A stretch of 64,000 bases of DNA from Planctomycetota bacterium (GCA_014584345.1 JACTNB010000033.1:248001-312000), one strand, 5' to 3'. Counted from the first letter of the stretch, positions 26,943 to 36,854 are shown. Notes: generated from the letters alone by a model not told the origin. A program made the numbers and translations.

Positions 26943-28298
26943 TTAATCGAGCAGCTTTCGAATGGCGCGGAGCAGTTCGCGTTCCACGGTGGGGGCGACT
27001 GCGGAGGCCCTGTCGCTGGTTTCGTAACCTCCCTGGCTGTAGGCAATCTCCGTACCGATGTAACCTGGGGCATAGTCACCGTAGGCTGCCATCGCGACAA
27101 ACAGATCGGGGCGAAGTTGCTGGGCTTGAAGCTGGTATTCGACGAACAATTCTCCGGGCATATGCAAGATTCGGGCATTGCGCAGCGTCAGGCAGCCAAT
27201 ATCGATGGAGTCGCCCGCTTGACAGCGCCGCAACCAGGCAATCCGGGAAGCCGCGGAATGTCGTTGCAGGGGCGTGGCTGCGGGGGCATGCATTGCTTCA
27301 AGTAACTTTTCCTCGTTGAGATGCGTTGCCGGCGGGAGCAGCACGGGTTCGGATTGCCAGGAGACTTCCGCAGCCGACAGCGGGGACATCATTTGTTGTT
27401 CCCAAGCCCGCCGCATTCCGTCTGCCACGCGATCCGCCAGGATTTGTCGATTCTCGGGCGAGCCATCGTTCCATTTGCCCGCACCAATATTCCCCCCTGC
27501 CCCGTTGAAGTGAATATGGGGCACGCCCGTTTCGGACTGGCGCGCATTTCTGGCGAGGCCGGGAAAATCGGGATTGGCAAGTCCCGTGCGGTAATAACTT
27601 TGAGGATGCGTGGCGTAATAAGTCAGCACGGCGACTGGCTGCTCCCCATGGAAAAAAGCGATCAACTTCAACTGGGGATCGATGATACCGACAGGCATGT
27701 CGCGAATTTTGGGGTCGCGGGTGGCTGTGTAGCGTGTGTGGATTACGTTGCCATCGGGCCCGGGAATCCGCCGATTCGAAGCCACTTTTTCCACAACGGC
27801 CGAACCCAACCCCAGTCGATCGACCGGATGGGCCTGAGTCATCGCCTTCCGCACGGCTTGGGTCGCGTTGTGAATCACGGTTCTGGCAAAGTGGGGGTCG
27901 AATTGCCCTCCGGGTAGCTTCTCATCCTGCAGAATCCGTTCCACGGAAAAATCACAGCGTGGCGCATCGTGTTGATGCAAGGTATGCACGGCGACTCGAT
28001 CGGGAGTGGTGCTGATCGCTTCGGCGAGTTTTTCCCTGAAGAACCGATGTCCTTCATTACCGATTCCAATCCAGTCAACCGCGCAGAGCACGATCGGGTT
28101 TCCTGAGCCTAGAATCACTATGCCCCGACAACTGAGTGGCGTTTGCACCCCCTGGACTGGATCATAGGCCATCAGGCTGCCAACGGGAGGAGAAGCATCC
28201 ACGTCGAACGTGCCGATGCGAAGTTGGCGCTCGTCGGCCTGGGCAGATGCGAGGGCTCCGACAAGAAGCAGAACAAACGGAATGGGAAACGTTCTCAT
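26943..28298 (-). CDS. neutral/alkaline ceramidase-like protein
   Basis: 451 aa from the ATG at 28298, with signal peptide MRTFPIPFVLLLVGALASAQA. It resembles the N-terminal (catalytic) domain of neutral/alkaline non-lysosomal ceramidases: LRIGTFDVDASPPVGS, VLCAVDWIGIGNEG, HTLHQHDAP (His residues expected to bind Zn), YYATHPQSYY, NGAGGNIGAGKWNDGSPENR and a final GDYAPGYIGTEIAYSQGGYE. In planctomycetes most such proteins are annotated from this domain only, and the true substrate is unknown. The C-terminal Ig-like domain of true ceramidases is missing. Confidence 0.82.
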   Translation of the reverse strand: MRTFPIPFVLLLVGALASAQADERQLRIGTFDVDASPPVGSLMAYDPVQGVQTPLSCRGIVILGSGNPIVLCAVDWIGIGNEGHRFFREKLAEAISTTPDRVAVHTLHQHDAPRCDFSVERILQDEKLPGGQFDPHFARTVIHNATQAVRKAMTQAHPVDRLGLGSAVVEKVASNRRIPGPDGNVIHTRYTATRDPKIRDMPVGIIDPQLKLIAFFHGEQPVAVLTYYATHPQSYYRTGLANPDFPGLARNARQSETGVPHIHFNGAGGNIGAGKWNDGSPENRQILADRVADGMRRAWEQQMMSPLSAAEVSWQSEPVLLPPATHLNEEKLLEAMHAPAATPLQRHSAASRIAWLRRCQAGDSIDIGCLTLRNARILHMPGELFVEYQLQAQQLRPDLFVAMAAYGDYAPGYIGTEIAYSQGGYETSDRASAVAPTVERELLRAIRKLLD

Positions 28299-28691
28299 TA
28301 GGCAATTACCTGTCAGCAGAAGAGGGGCGCGGCCGAGTCGTTTGAAACATAAACAAGACAGAGGAGACATCGTCCTGGCGGACGCCTCGCGGATAAAAGA
28401 ACGTCGCGGTATATATAGTGCTCCGAATCCGAGTGGGCCTGCTGGTTTTCACCGAGGATGACAGTGTTGATATCACCGTGAAGGTGAAGTGGATTTCAAC
28501 ATGGAACGCGGTCGTGCTGGAACGGAAACTGCAAATTCAGTAACCGTTCCCAGTAAAGACGAAGGGACTCGAAAGTAAATTCCAACAGCGTACGATGGAC
28601 AGCAAAGCGAACCCGAGTTTACAATATCTCGTAATATCATGATCGTCAAGTCGGCTTGCGCCAGGCTCCCATAGTTAGAGAGGAAGAATTC
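28299..28691. other. 393-nt divergent promoter region
   Basis: It lies between the minus ceramidase-like gene and the plus esterase-dehydrogenase fusion. No gene is seen. An inverted repeat TCACC-GTGAA-GGTGA lies at 28473-28487, and a similar one at 36904-36919 lies upstream of the LRR gene. Confidence 0.4.
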
Positions 28692-31600
28692 ATGTGCGTT
28701 TTTTTCGGGCGGAGTTGGCTCTGTTTTGTGCTGGGGGTCGGCACTCTATGGGTCTGCACGGCAGCATATTCACAAAAGCAGTCGTCACGCATTGATCATC
28801 GGCAGGTGGATGTTTTCCCGGATGCCACGGGGACGTTGCAGCCCATCCGCAACGTGCAGGACTGGCAGGTCCGAAAAGCGGATGTGTTGGCCAAGATGCA
28901 GCAGGTGACGGGGACGTTGCCAGCTCAAGCCCGGCAGCAGTTGCCCGTCAAATATGAGGTGAAGAGCGAGCAATCCGGGGAGGGTTATGTGCGCCGGACG
29001 ATCGAATTCGCCGCCGAACCCGGTCGACCGGTCATTGCTGATCTGTATCTTCCCGCGGGGGCATCGGCTCAGGATCCGCGCGCGGGGATTGTTGCCTTGC
29101 ATCCCACCGGTGCGCAGGGCAAACGGATTGTGGCGGGCGAGGGGCCCCGACAGAATCGCCAATATGGCGTGGAGTTGGCTCAGCGGGGGTATGTAGTGAT
29201 CTGCCCGGATTATCCCTCGTTTGGAGATCTGGGAGACTATAACTTTGCGGAGGACGGATACGATTCCGGGACCATGAAGGGGATCGTGAATCACATGCGG
29301 TGCGTCGACTTGCTCTGTGCGTTACCGGAAGTGAAAAGCGAGCAGATTGGAGTGATCGGGCATTCTCTGGGAGGTCATAACGCGATTTTTCTGGCGGTCT
29401 TCGACGAACGGGTGACCGCCGTGGTTTCCAGTTGCGGCTGGACCCCCTTCCACGATTACAAGGAAGGAAATCTGACGGGTTGGACAAGTGACCGTTACAT
29501 GCCCCGCATTAAAACCGAGTATCAGTTGAATCCTGACCTGGTCCCCTTTGACTTCCCTGAGTTGATCGCCTCGCTGGCTCCCCGCTGGTTTTTCTCCAGT
29601 TCGCCCGTCAGTGATGACAACTTTTCCGTGGAAGGGGCTAAACGGGGCATGGCCGCCGCGAAATCGATCTTTGAACTGCACGGTGTGCCGGAACGTCTGC
29701 AACTCGTTACGCCCCTGTGCGAGCACGACTTTCCCACGGAAATTCGGTCGGATGCCTACCAGTTCCTGGATCGCGCGCTGGGGCATAAGCCCGCTCGCGA
29801 GTTGAATTTTGGGGGCGAATTACCCCGCATCGAGCCGCTGTCTCCCGAGCAGGCGTTGGCCTCGTTCGTGGTGGCCCCCGGTTATCGCATGGAATTGACG
29901 GCGGCGGAACCGCTGGTGGTGGATCCTGTCGCGATGTGCTTTGACGAAAACGGGAGTGTGTACGTCGCGGAGATGCGGGGCTATTCGGAAGATGATGGTC
30001 TGAATTTGGGACGGATTAGTCTGCTGCAGGATACCGACGGAGACGGGCGGTTTGATCAGAGCACGGTGTTTGTGGAAGGCCTTTCCTGGCCCACTGCGGT
30101 CCTCTGCTACGATGGGGGGGTGTTCGTGGGGGCGGCTCCCGATATCCACTATTTCAAGGATACCAACGGCGATGGGGTCGCCGATGTACGGGAAGTAGTT
30201 TACACCGGCTTTGGCAAGCGGAATGTCCAAGCCCTGTTGAACAGTTTTCGCTGGGGGCTGGATAACCGGATCTATGGCGCGACCAGCTCGAATGGCGGCC
30301 TGGTGCGGCGACCGGATCAACCGGAATCCGCGGCGATCAATCTCAGCGGTCGAAATTTTTCGTTTAATCCGAAGACACGTGAATTGCGGGCGGAAAGTGG
30401 GGCCTCGCAGCATGGGATGAGCTTCGACGATTGGGGACGGTTGTTTGTCTGTTCCAACAGCGATCATTTTCAGATGGTGCTGTACGAGGATCGTTACGCC
30501 GCGCGGAATCCCTATCTCAAGGCGCCCAGCGCGCGAATGTCGGTCGCGGCTGACGGATCCCAGGCAGAGGTTTACCGGATCAGTCCCGTGGAACCCTGGC
30601 GGGTTGTGCGCACGCGACTGCGTGCCTCGGGGCGCGTGCAGGGAGCGGTTGAATTTGGCGGGAAGAACTCGGGTTATTTCACGTCCGCGACGGGCGTGAA
30701 CTTCTTCCGGGGCGATGGCTGGCATCCGGAGGACAAGGGGATTGCGGTCATCGGCGATGTGGGGAGCAATATCATTCACCGGAAACGGGTGCAAGAGGAT
30801 GGGCTGTTCGTGCTCGGCCAGCGAATGGACGAGAAGAGCGAACTGGTTTCGTCGAGCGATATCTGGTTCCGTCCCGTGCAGTACGAAAATGGGCCCGATG
30901 GCGCCATGCATGTACTGGATATGTATCGGGAAGTGATTGAGCATCCCTGGAGCTTGCCTCCCGAAATCAAGCAGCACCTGGACCTGACCAGTGGCCGGGA
31001 TCGCGGCCGCCTGTATCGCATTGTGGCCACGAATTACCAGCATCGAGCCACGCCGCGGCTGAGCCAGGCCACGCTGGCGGAACTAGTGGAACTGCTCGAT
31101 CACCCGAATGCCTGGCATCGGGAGTCGGCCAGTCGTCTTTTGTACGAGCGTCAAGATCCTTCCTCCAAGGCGATGCTACAGCAGGCCTTTGAGAAGTTTT
31201 CTCCACTGGGCAAGCTGCATGTATTGTACGCGCTGCAGGGACAGGCGGGATTATCCTCGGATTTGGTCCTGCGGGGATTGCAGTCGGAGGAGGCCCAGCT
31301 GCGCCGGCATGCCGTTCGCTTGAGCGAAGCCTTTGCCGCCGATACCGCGATTCAACAGTGCCTGACGGGACTGGTCGAAGATCCCGCAGCGGCAGTGCGT
31401 TATCAATTAGCCTTCACGCTGGGGGAATTCCCTTCCGACTGGCGTGCTCCGCTGATCTCCAGAATGCTGTTGCGGGATGGGGAATCGCGGTGGATGCGAT
31501 TTGCCCTGATGACATCGCTGGGGGATCAGTCCGGCGCTGTTCTGCTGGCGGTTTCCAATGCGCCGGAATTTTCCGCCAGGCCGGAGGCGGGAGTCGTGTT

Positions 31601-32669
31601 GACGGAACTGGTGGAACTGATCGCAAGGCGGCAAAACCCTTCTGATGTTGCCAGTTTTTCGCGTCTGCTTGACAGCGGGTCCGTCAGCGAGGGAATGAAA
31701 AAGGATTTGTATCGCACGTTTGCGTTGAATTCTCCCCGCACCGCCGACTTGAAGTCCTATCGGGACCTGGAAACGTGGCGGGACCGTTTTCTGCAGCAGG
31801 CGCGGGAGTTGTCCTCGAACGAAAAGCTGCCCGTCGCGCAGCGTGTGCAGGGAATTACGGCTCTGAGCGTCTCGCGCGACCCGGCCGATATTACCCGTTT
31901 GCTGGAATTCTGCGATCAACGCCACGCCGAGGTAATCCAACTGGCTGCACTGGAAACGCTGGTGGCATTGGGGGGAGCGGGAACGGATCAATACCTGGTG
32001 GAAACCTGGCCTAGCCTGGGCCCTGCCCTGCGGAAACAGGCACAGCAGGCATTGTTTTCCCGGCCTGCCTGGACCGTGACGTTTCTCAAGGCGATTCTGG
32101 CACAGCAGATTCCGCGGGCGGACGTGGATCGGACGCAATTGCAGGTGCTGGCCAGTTCCAAGTCGGAAGACCTGCGGAAGATGGCCGCTCAGGTGACCGC
32201 CTCTCTGCAGGATTCGCCGCGGGCGGACGTGATCGAAAAATATCGTGCGGCCCTCGACTTGACGGGTGACGTGGCACGAGGGCGAGCCTTGTTCGTAAAG
32301 CATTGCTCCGGTTGCCACCGCCTGGAAGGAAACGGAAAACCGACGGGTCCAAATCTGGCCAGTTTTCGCAATCGGGGCAAGGAAGCCTTTTTGATCAATA
32401 TCCTCGATCCCAGCCGCGAAGTGACGCCGGATTACCTGAATTATCTGGTGGTCATGGCGGATGGGAGAACCTATACGGGCTTATTGGCTTCCCAAAGCGC
32501 AACCACGATCTCCATTCAGCGAGCCGAGGGAGACCCCGTGAGCCTGCTGAGGGCTGAAATCGAGGAAATGCGCAGCAGTGGCATTTCCCTGATGCCCGAG
32601 GGCCTGGAGAAGGATGTGCCGGTGGATGCCTTTGCGGATCTGCTGACCTATCTCATGCAGGCGGAATGA
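28692..32669 (+). CDS. alpha/beta-hydrolase - PVC dehydrogenase propeller - HEAT - cytochrome c fusion
   Basis: 1325 aa from the ATG at 28692, preceded by GAGAGGAAG. A signal peptide ends near AAYSQ. Residues ~35-380 are an alpha/beta hydrolase of acetyl-xylan-esterase/dienelactone-hydrolase type, with nucleophile Ser225 in GHSLGG and probable catalytic His345 in CEHDFP. Residues ~390-770 are the membrane-bound dehydrogenase propeller typical of PVC bacteria (TIGR02604-like: VAPGYRMELTAAEPLVVDPVAMCFDENG, DTDGDGRFDQ, DTNGDGVADVREVV). Next come HEAT-like helical repeats to ~1170. The C-terminus is a TIGR02603-type heme domain with C1205-SGC-H1209. It is probably a periplasmic enzyme that deacylates and oxidises the same carbohydrate; this coupling is inference. 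Confidence 0.88.
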   Translation: MCVFFGRSWLCFVLGVGTLWVCTAAYSQKQSSRIDHRQVDVFPDATGTLQPIRNVQDWQVRKADVLAKMQQVTGTLPAQARQQLPVKYEVKSEQSGEGYVRRTIEFAAEPGRPVIADLYLPAGASAQDPRAGIVALHPTGAQGKRIVAGEGPRQNRQYGVELAQRGYVVICPDYPSFGDLGDYNFAEDGYDSGTMKGIVNHMRCVDLLCALPEVKSEQIGVIGHSLGGHNAIFLAVFDERVTAVVSSCGWTPFHDYKEGNLTGWTSDRYMPRIKTEYQLNPDLVPFDFPELIASLAPRWFFSSSPVSDDNFSVEGAKRGMAAAKSIFELHGVPERLQLVTPLCEHDFPTEIRSDAYQFLDRALGHKPARELNFGGELPRIEPLSPEQALASFVVAPGYRMELTAAEPLVVDPVAMCFDENGSVYVAEMRGYSEDDGLNLGRISLLQDTDGDGRFDQSTVFVEGLSWPTAVLCYDGGVFVGAAPDIHYFKDTNGDGVADVREVVYTGFGKRNVQALLNSFRWGLDNRIYGATSSNGGLVRRPDQPESAAINLSGRNFSFNPKTRELRAESGASQHGMSFDDWGRLFVCSNSDHFQMVLYEDRYAARNPYLKAPSARMSVAADGSQAEVYRISPVEPWRVVRTRLRASGRVQGAVEFGGKNSGYFTSATGVNFFRGDGWHPEDKGIAVIGDVGSNIIHRKRVQEDGLFVLGQRMDEKSELVSSSDIWFRPVQYENGPDGAMHVLDMYREVIEHPWSLPPEIKQHLDLTSGRDRGRLYRIVATNYQHRATPRLSQATLAELVELLDHPNAWHRESASRLLYERQDPSSKAMLQQAFEKFSPLGKLHVLYALQGQAGLSSDLVLRGLQSEEAQLRRHAVRLSEAFAADTAIQQCLTGLVEDPAAAVRYQLAFTLGEFPSDWRAPLISRMLLRDGESRWMRFALMTSLGDQSGAVLLAVSNAPEFSARPEAGVVLTELVELIARRQNPSDVASFSRLLDSGSVSEGMKKDLYRTFALNSPRTADLKSYRDLETWRDRFLQQARELSSNEKLPVAQRVQGITALSVSRDPADITRLLEFCDQRHAEVIQLAALETLVALGGAGTDQYLVETWPSLGPALRKQAQQALFSRPAWTVTFLKAILAQQIPRADVDRTQLQVLASSKSEDLRKMAAQVTASLQDSPRADVIEKYRAALDLTGDVARGRALFVKHCSGCHRLEGNGKPTGPNLASFRNRGKEAFLINILDPSREVTPDYLNYLVVMADGRTYTGLLASQSATTISIQRAEGDPVSLLRAEIEEMRSSGISLMPEGLEKDVPVDAFADLLTYLMQAE

Positions 32670-32724
32670 CGCGCGGATTGAATACCTTAAAAAACTCCTC
32701 CTGGAATGAATGGAAGGATGCACC

Positions 32725-34122
32725 ATGCGTGGCGGCTATCTGCGGACTATTTGGGCGATGGGGGCGTTTCTGCTGGCGGGCACCGTGGGCTTGTTCTGCA
32801 CCGAGGTGTGCCTGGCGCATGCCGCCTCCTGGCAGGCAGGAGTGGCGCGGGTCGCGATAACTCCCGAACACCCGATGTGGATGTCGGGCTATGCGGGACG
32901 AAATCAGCCCGCCGAGGGAAAGCTGCACGATCTGTGGGCGAAAGCCATCGTGCTGAAGTCGCCGACAGGGCAGACGGGAGTCTTGATATCCCTGGATCTG
33001 GTCGGAATCAGCCGCACGACGGCGGGCCAGATCACGCAGCGGCTGCAGGAACGCTTTGGACTGAATCGCGACCAGGTCGCGTTGTGCACGTCCCACACGC
33101 ATTGCGGGCCGGTGTTGGGAGAAACGCTGGCCTCGATGTACTTTCTGGATGCCGAGCAACAACAACGGGTGGCCGATTATACGGCAGCCTTCCCTGGAAA
33201 AATTGTGGACCTGGTGGGCGTGGCGATCGCATCGCTGGAACCGGTGACGTTGAGTTACGGAGTGGGCGAAACGGATTTTGCCGTGAATCGCCGGGAAAAC
33301 CCGGAGGCGGAAGTCCCCCAACGTCGCGCAGCGGGAGAGTTGAAGGGGCCAGTCGATCATGCGGTGCCGACATTGCTGGTGAAAAGCCCCCAGGGAACCG
33401 TGCGGGCGGTGCTGTTCGGGTATGCGTGCCATGCAACCACCTTGAGCTTTTATCAATGGTGCGGAGATTGGCCAGGCTTCGCGCAGATCGCTTTGGAGAA
33501 ACGGTATCCCGGCGCAACGGCCCTGTTTGTCGCGGGGTGCGGGGGGGACCAGAATCCGCTCCCCCGGCGAACGGTGGAGTTGGCGGAGTCGTACGGCGAA
33601 AAGATCCTGGCAGCCGTCACGGCCCTCGAGCAACGTCAACCGACCGAAATAACCGGCGAATTGCGGACGAGTTATCGGGAAATTGATCTGCCGTTTTCCC
33701 AGCTTCCCGACCGATCCCAGTTGGAAGCGGAACAAGCCTCGGGAGATCGCTATCTTGCCAGCCGCGCCAAGGGGCTGCTGGAAATCCTGGAACGGGATGG
33801 GAAATTACCCGCAACGTACCCGTATCCGGTGCAGGTCTGGTCGGTGGGGCCGATGAACATGGTGTTTCTGGGAGGAGAAGTGGTTGTCGATTATTCCCTG
33901 CGATTGAAGGGGGATTTGAATCAACCCGAGTTGTGGGTGGCGGGTTATAGCAATGATGTGATGGCTTATATTCCTTCCCGCAGAGTCTTGAGCGAAGGAG
34001 GTTACGAAGGGGCTCGTTCCATGATCTACTATGGGCAACCGACCACCTGGGCCCCCCAGGTGGAGACACTGATCGTGGAACAGGTGACGCGGATGATGAA
34101 CGCTTCGCGCGCGTCGGAATGA
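32725..34122 (+). CDS. neutral/alkaline ceramidase-like protein (second copy)
   Basis: 465 aa from the ATG at 32725, with AAGGA 10 nt upstream. A signal peptide ends near CLAHA. The core matches the ceramidase N-terminal domain better than the first copy: ARVAITPEHPMWMSGYAGR, LISLDLVGISR, CTSHTHCGPVLGETL (the HTH-x-GP zinc motif), FGYACHATTLSFYQWCGDWPGFAQ, FVAGCGGDQNPLPR and VAGYSNDVMAYIPSRRVLSEGGYEG. It lies 55 nt after the large fusion gene on the same strand, so the two are likely co-transcribed. The Ig-like C-terminal domain of mammalian and Pseudomonas ceramidases is missing. Confidence 0.86.
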   Translation: MRGGYLRTIWAMGAFLLAGTVGLFCTEVCLAHAASWQAGVARVAITPEHPMWMSGYAGRNQPAEGKLHDLWAKAIVLKSPTGQTGVLISLDLVGISRTTAGQITQRLQERFGLNRDQVALCTSHTHCGPVLGETLASMYFLDAEQQQRVADYTAAFPGKIVDLVGVAIASLEPVTLSYGVGETDFAVNRRENPEAEVPQRRAAGELKGPVDHAVPTLLVKSPQGTVRAVLFGYACHATTLSFYQWCGDWPGFAQIALEKRYPGATALFVAGCGGDQNPLPRRTVELAESYGEKILAAVTALEQRQPTEITGELRTSYREIDLPFSQLPDRSQLEAEQASGDRYLASRAKGLLEILERDGKLPATYPYPVQVWSVGPMNMVFLGGEVVVDYSLRLKGDLNQPELWVAGYSNDVMAYIPSRRVLSEGGYEGARSMIYYGQPTTWAPQVETLIVEQVTRMMNASRASE

Positions 34123-34196
34123 CGCGACCGCATGCGAACCGCAACGGTGGCCCCCAGCGGGCGCCTGTCGGAATAGCGGCTCGCGGGAACAAATGG

Positions 34197-34236
34197 TTGA
34201 ATTGGGCGGTATCCAATCCGCATAATGTAATATAAT
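34197..34236 (+). promoter_or_regulatory. candidate promoter of the Gfo/Idh gene at 34292
   Basis: TTGAAT (34197-34202) is 18 nt from CATAAT (34221-34226). A second -10-like TATAAT lies at 34231-34236. It is the only AT-rich stretch in this gap. Confidence 0.4.
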
Positions 34237-34291
34237 CGGGTTCGTCGTTGGCGGGCCTTCCCTTTTGAGAGTTAGACAAAGGAACCACGGT

Positions 34292-35602
34292 ATGACGATG
34301 CACACGAGGGATTTCAACCGGCGCGACTTTTTGAAGTCGGCTTCGGCCGGGGCCGCCGCGATTTCGGCAGGCGTCTGGACGGGCGGAAGCCTGAAGGCTT
34401 CGAATTCGGCGTTGCAGAAACTCAATATCGCCTGCATCGGGACGGCGAATCGCGCAGCCGCGGATATCGCGGGTGTGCAGGGGGAAAACATAGTCGCGCT
34501 AGTGGATGTCGACAAGGATTATCTGGATCGCAAATTGACGGAATTCCCCGGCGCCAGAAGTTATCGCGATTACCGGGAAATGCTGGTTGCGGAAAAAGGG
34601 AAGATCGACGCGGTGGTAATTGGCACGACCGATCATCACCATGCTCCCGCCACGATTCGGGCCATTCGTTCGGGATTGCATGTTTACTGCGAAAAGCCCT
34701 TGACGCATACCGTGCACGAAGCGCGCGTCATTGCCCAGGCGGCTCAGGAACATGGCGTGGCGACGCAACTGGGGACGCAGATTCACGCGGGCGAAAACTA
34801 TCGTCGCGTCGTGGAGATCATACAGGCGGGGACGATTGGAGATGTAACCGAAGTGCACGTCTGGGTGGGCAAGGGTTGGGGTGGCGGCGATCGTCCGACC
34901 GAAACCCAGGAACCGCCCGCCACGCTGGCCTGGGATTTGTGGTTGGGACCTGCCCCCGTGCGTCCCTTCGCGGCGGGGCGTTACCATCCGGCACAGTGGC
35001 GCCGCTGGTGGGACTTTGGCCAGGGAACGCTGGGAGACATGGGCTGCCACTATATGGATCTCCCATTCTGGGCTCTCAAATTGCGTCATCCCACGAGTTG
35101 CGTGGCCGAGGGACCGGAAGTGCATCCGGAAACCTGTCCGATGGGACTGGTGGTGCATTACGAATTCCCAGCACGGGATTCGATGCCGGCCTTGAAGTTG
35201 ACCTGGTACGATGGGGATCGCACACCGCGCGAGGTCGCCGGCGAGCGCGTACCCGGCAGCGGGGTCATGTTTATCGGCACGGAAGGGAAGATGTTTGCGG
35301 ATTACGGCAACTACCGCCTGTTTCCTCGGGAAAAATTCGCGGATTTCAAGGCTCCCGATCCGATCATTCCGCGTTCGATCGGTCATCATGCCGAGTGGAT
35401 TCAGGCTTGCAAGGAAGGGACCCCCACCACTTGCAACTTCGACTACTCGGGCGCGCTGACGGAAACCGTGTTGCTGGGGAACGTAGCGTATCGCGCGGGG
35501 CAGAAACTGGCCTGGGACGCGGAGAATCTGGCGGCCACCAATTGCCCGGCAGCGGACACGTTCATTCGCAAGGAATACCGGGAAGGCTGGGAAGTCGTCT
35601 GA
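34292..35602 (+). CDS. Tat-exported Gfo/Idh/MocA oxidoreductase
   Basis: 436 aa from the ATG at 34292, with AAAGGAA upstream. A Tat signal (NRRDFLKSASAGAAAISAG) comes first, then a Rossmann start LNIACIGTANRAAADIAG. The family catalytic motif is YCEKPLTHT. The C-terminal half has WDLWLGPAP, WDFGQGTLGDMGCHYMDLPFWAL and a final KEYREGWEV that recur in planctomycete members. It probably acts on a sugar or sugar acid with a pre-bound NAD(P), as in glucose-fructose oxidoreductase. The EKP lysine and the DMGCHYMD His are both present. Confidence 0.92.
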   Translation: MTMHTRDFNRRDFLKSASAGAAAISAGVWTGGSLKASNSALQKLNIACIGTANRAAADIAGVQGENIVALVDVDKDYLDRKLTEFPGARSYRDYREMLVAEKGKIDAVVIGTTDHHHAPATIRAIRSGLHVYCEKPLTHTVHEARVIAQAAQEHGVATQLGTQIHAGENYRRVVEIIQAGTIGDVTEVHVWVGKGWGGGDRPTETQEPPATLAWDLWLGPAPVRPFAAGRYHPAQWRRWWDFGQGTLGDMGCHYMDLPFWALKLRHPTSCVAEGPEVHPETCPMGLVVHYEFPARDSMPALKLTWYDGDRTPREVAGERVPGSGVMFIGTEGKMFADYGNYRLFPREKFADFKAPDPIIPRSIGHHAEWIQACKEGTPTTCNFDYSGALTETVLLGNVAYRAGQKLAWDAENLAATNCPAADTFIRKEYREGWEVV

Positions 35603-35660
35603 TGTGCGTTTGAGGATTTGCCGAGGCAAAGTTCCGCGGCTTGAGACGCAGGGGAAAACC

Positions 35661-35690
35661 ACGGGCCGGTTGCATGAGCAGCTGGCCCGT
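35661..35690. terminator. bidirectional terminator candidate
   Basis: A 13-bp stem (ACGGGCCGGTTGC, 35661-35673; GCAGCTGGCCCGT, 35678-35690; two wobbles) with an ATGA loop. On the minus side GGTTTTCC follows. It separates the convergent Gfo/Idh and LRR genes. Confidence 0.55.
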
Positions 35691-35735
35691 TGGCGTTTAC
35701 GAGGCATGAGGCGGGATTCAAGGCTCCCTGGCGGA

Positions 35736-36854
35736 TTATTCGCTTTCCAGGTATTTGAGCTGGATGGTCGTTTCCGGCAGTTGCTTTTGGAGTTCCGTGA
35801 CACCCGCTTCGGTAACGGCCGTGCGGGTTACTTTCAAATCGCGCAGGCTGGTGAGCCTGGCCAGATCCGGTAGGCCCGCGTCGGAAAGCGCGGTCGAACC
35901 CAAATGGAGAAAACGGAGCTTGTGCATATGTCCCAGCGATTTGACACCGGCATCCGTCATTTGCGTGTTATCGAGATTCAGCCACTCCAGGTTGACCAGT
36001 CCTTCGAGATGCGCGACGCCCCGGTCGGTGATTGCGACTCGCCAGAGGTTCAGGCGTTTAAGCGTTGTCAATTTGGCCAGTGGAGCCACGTCGTCATCGA
36101 AGATCGAACTGTTTTCGCTGAGATCCAGATCCTGCAGCGCGGCAAGTTTTGAGATTTCCTCCAGCCCCGCCAGTGAGACCTGGGACAACTTGGAAACGCG
36201 GAGTTTTTTGAGTTGCGGGAATTGCGCGAGGTATTTCAGGTCTTCGTCTCCCACCAGCGTGCCGGCAAGGTAGAGTTCTTCCAGTCCATCCAGCGAAGCG
36301 AGCTGGCTCAGCCCTTCGCCACTGACCCACAAAAAATCCAGCAGCAGCACCTTGAGATTTTTCAGGGGGGCGAGGTACGCCATACCTGCATCATCGACCG
36401 TGGTGGCCCCCGTTTTACCCGAAAGCCGGAGCGCTTTCAGATTTGTCAGGTTCTTCAGGTGGACCAGGTCTTCGTTGGCAAGCGAACAATCCCGCAGATC
36501 CAGTTGACGCAAGCCGACACATTCGCCGACGAATTGGAGTACGTCTGCCTCGAGTTGCGCTTCATTGAGCAGTAGCGACTGCAGACGATTCAGGGAGGGC
36601 AAATGGCGAGCGACCTCGTTGGAGACGGTTTTTCCCCTGAAATCGGCCAGAACCAGGAAACCCGCGGCATCGCGTTCGACCTTGCCGGCGGCGGCTTCCA
36701 CCGCGGCTACAGCCTCGCTGCTGTCGGGGGCCGGGTTGTTTGAGATTTGCTCGGTGGCAGTATTGGGAGTCTCGGAGGCAGGAGGCGTGCCCGGAGGCTC
36801 GCATCCCAGAAGAATCAGCGTGGTCAGGCAAACGACAGGGAGCAACTCTCGCAT
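35736..36854 (-). CDS. leucine-rich-repeat lipoprotein
   Basis: 372 aa from the ATG at 36854. The N-terminus MRELLPVVCLTTLILLGCEPP has a lipobox (LLGC). A short Pro/Ala/Glu-rich linker leads into ~10 leucine-rich repeats of ~24 residues (LRQLDLRDCSLANEDLVHL, LEWLNLDNTQMTDAGVKSL), the bacterial ribonuclease-inhibitor-like/internalin type common in planctomycetes. It is probably a cell-surface or periplasmic binding protein. It lies 98 nt downstream of the SulP-carbonic anhydrase gene on the same strand. No enzymatic domain is seen. Confidence 0.85.
   Translation of the reverse strand: MRELLPVVCLTTLILLGCEPPGTPPASETPNTATEQISNNPAPDSSEAVAAVEAAAGKVERDAAGFLVLADFRGKTVSNEVARHLPSLNRLQSLLLNEAQLEADVLQFVGECVGLRQLDLRDCSLANEDLVHLKNLTNLKALRLSGKTGATTVDDAGMAYLAPLKNLKVLLLDFLWVSGEGLSQLASLDGLEELYLAGTLVGDEDLKYLAQFPQLKKLRVSKLSQVSLAGLEEISKLAALQDLDLSENSSIFDDDVAPLAKLTTLKRLNLWRVAITDRGVAHLEGLVNLEWLNLDNTQMTDAGVKSLGHMHKLRFLHLGSTALSDAGLPDLARLTSLRDLKVTRTAVTEAGVTELQKQLPETTIQLKYLESE

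Noticed and set aside
29820..31043. 407-aa minus-strand frame inside the esterase-dehydrogenase fusion
   Set aside because: Antisense shadow. The sense strand is a well-conserved propeller domain.
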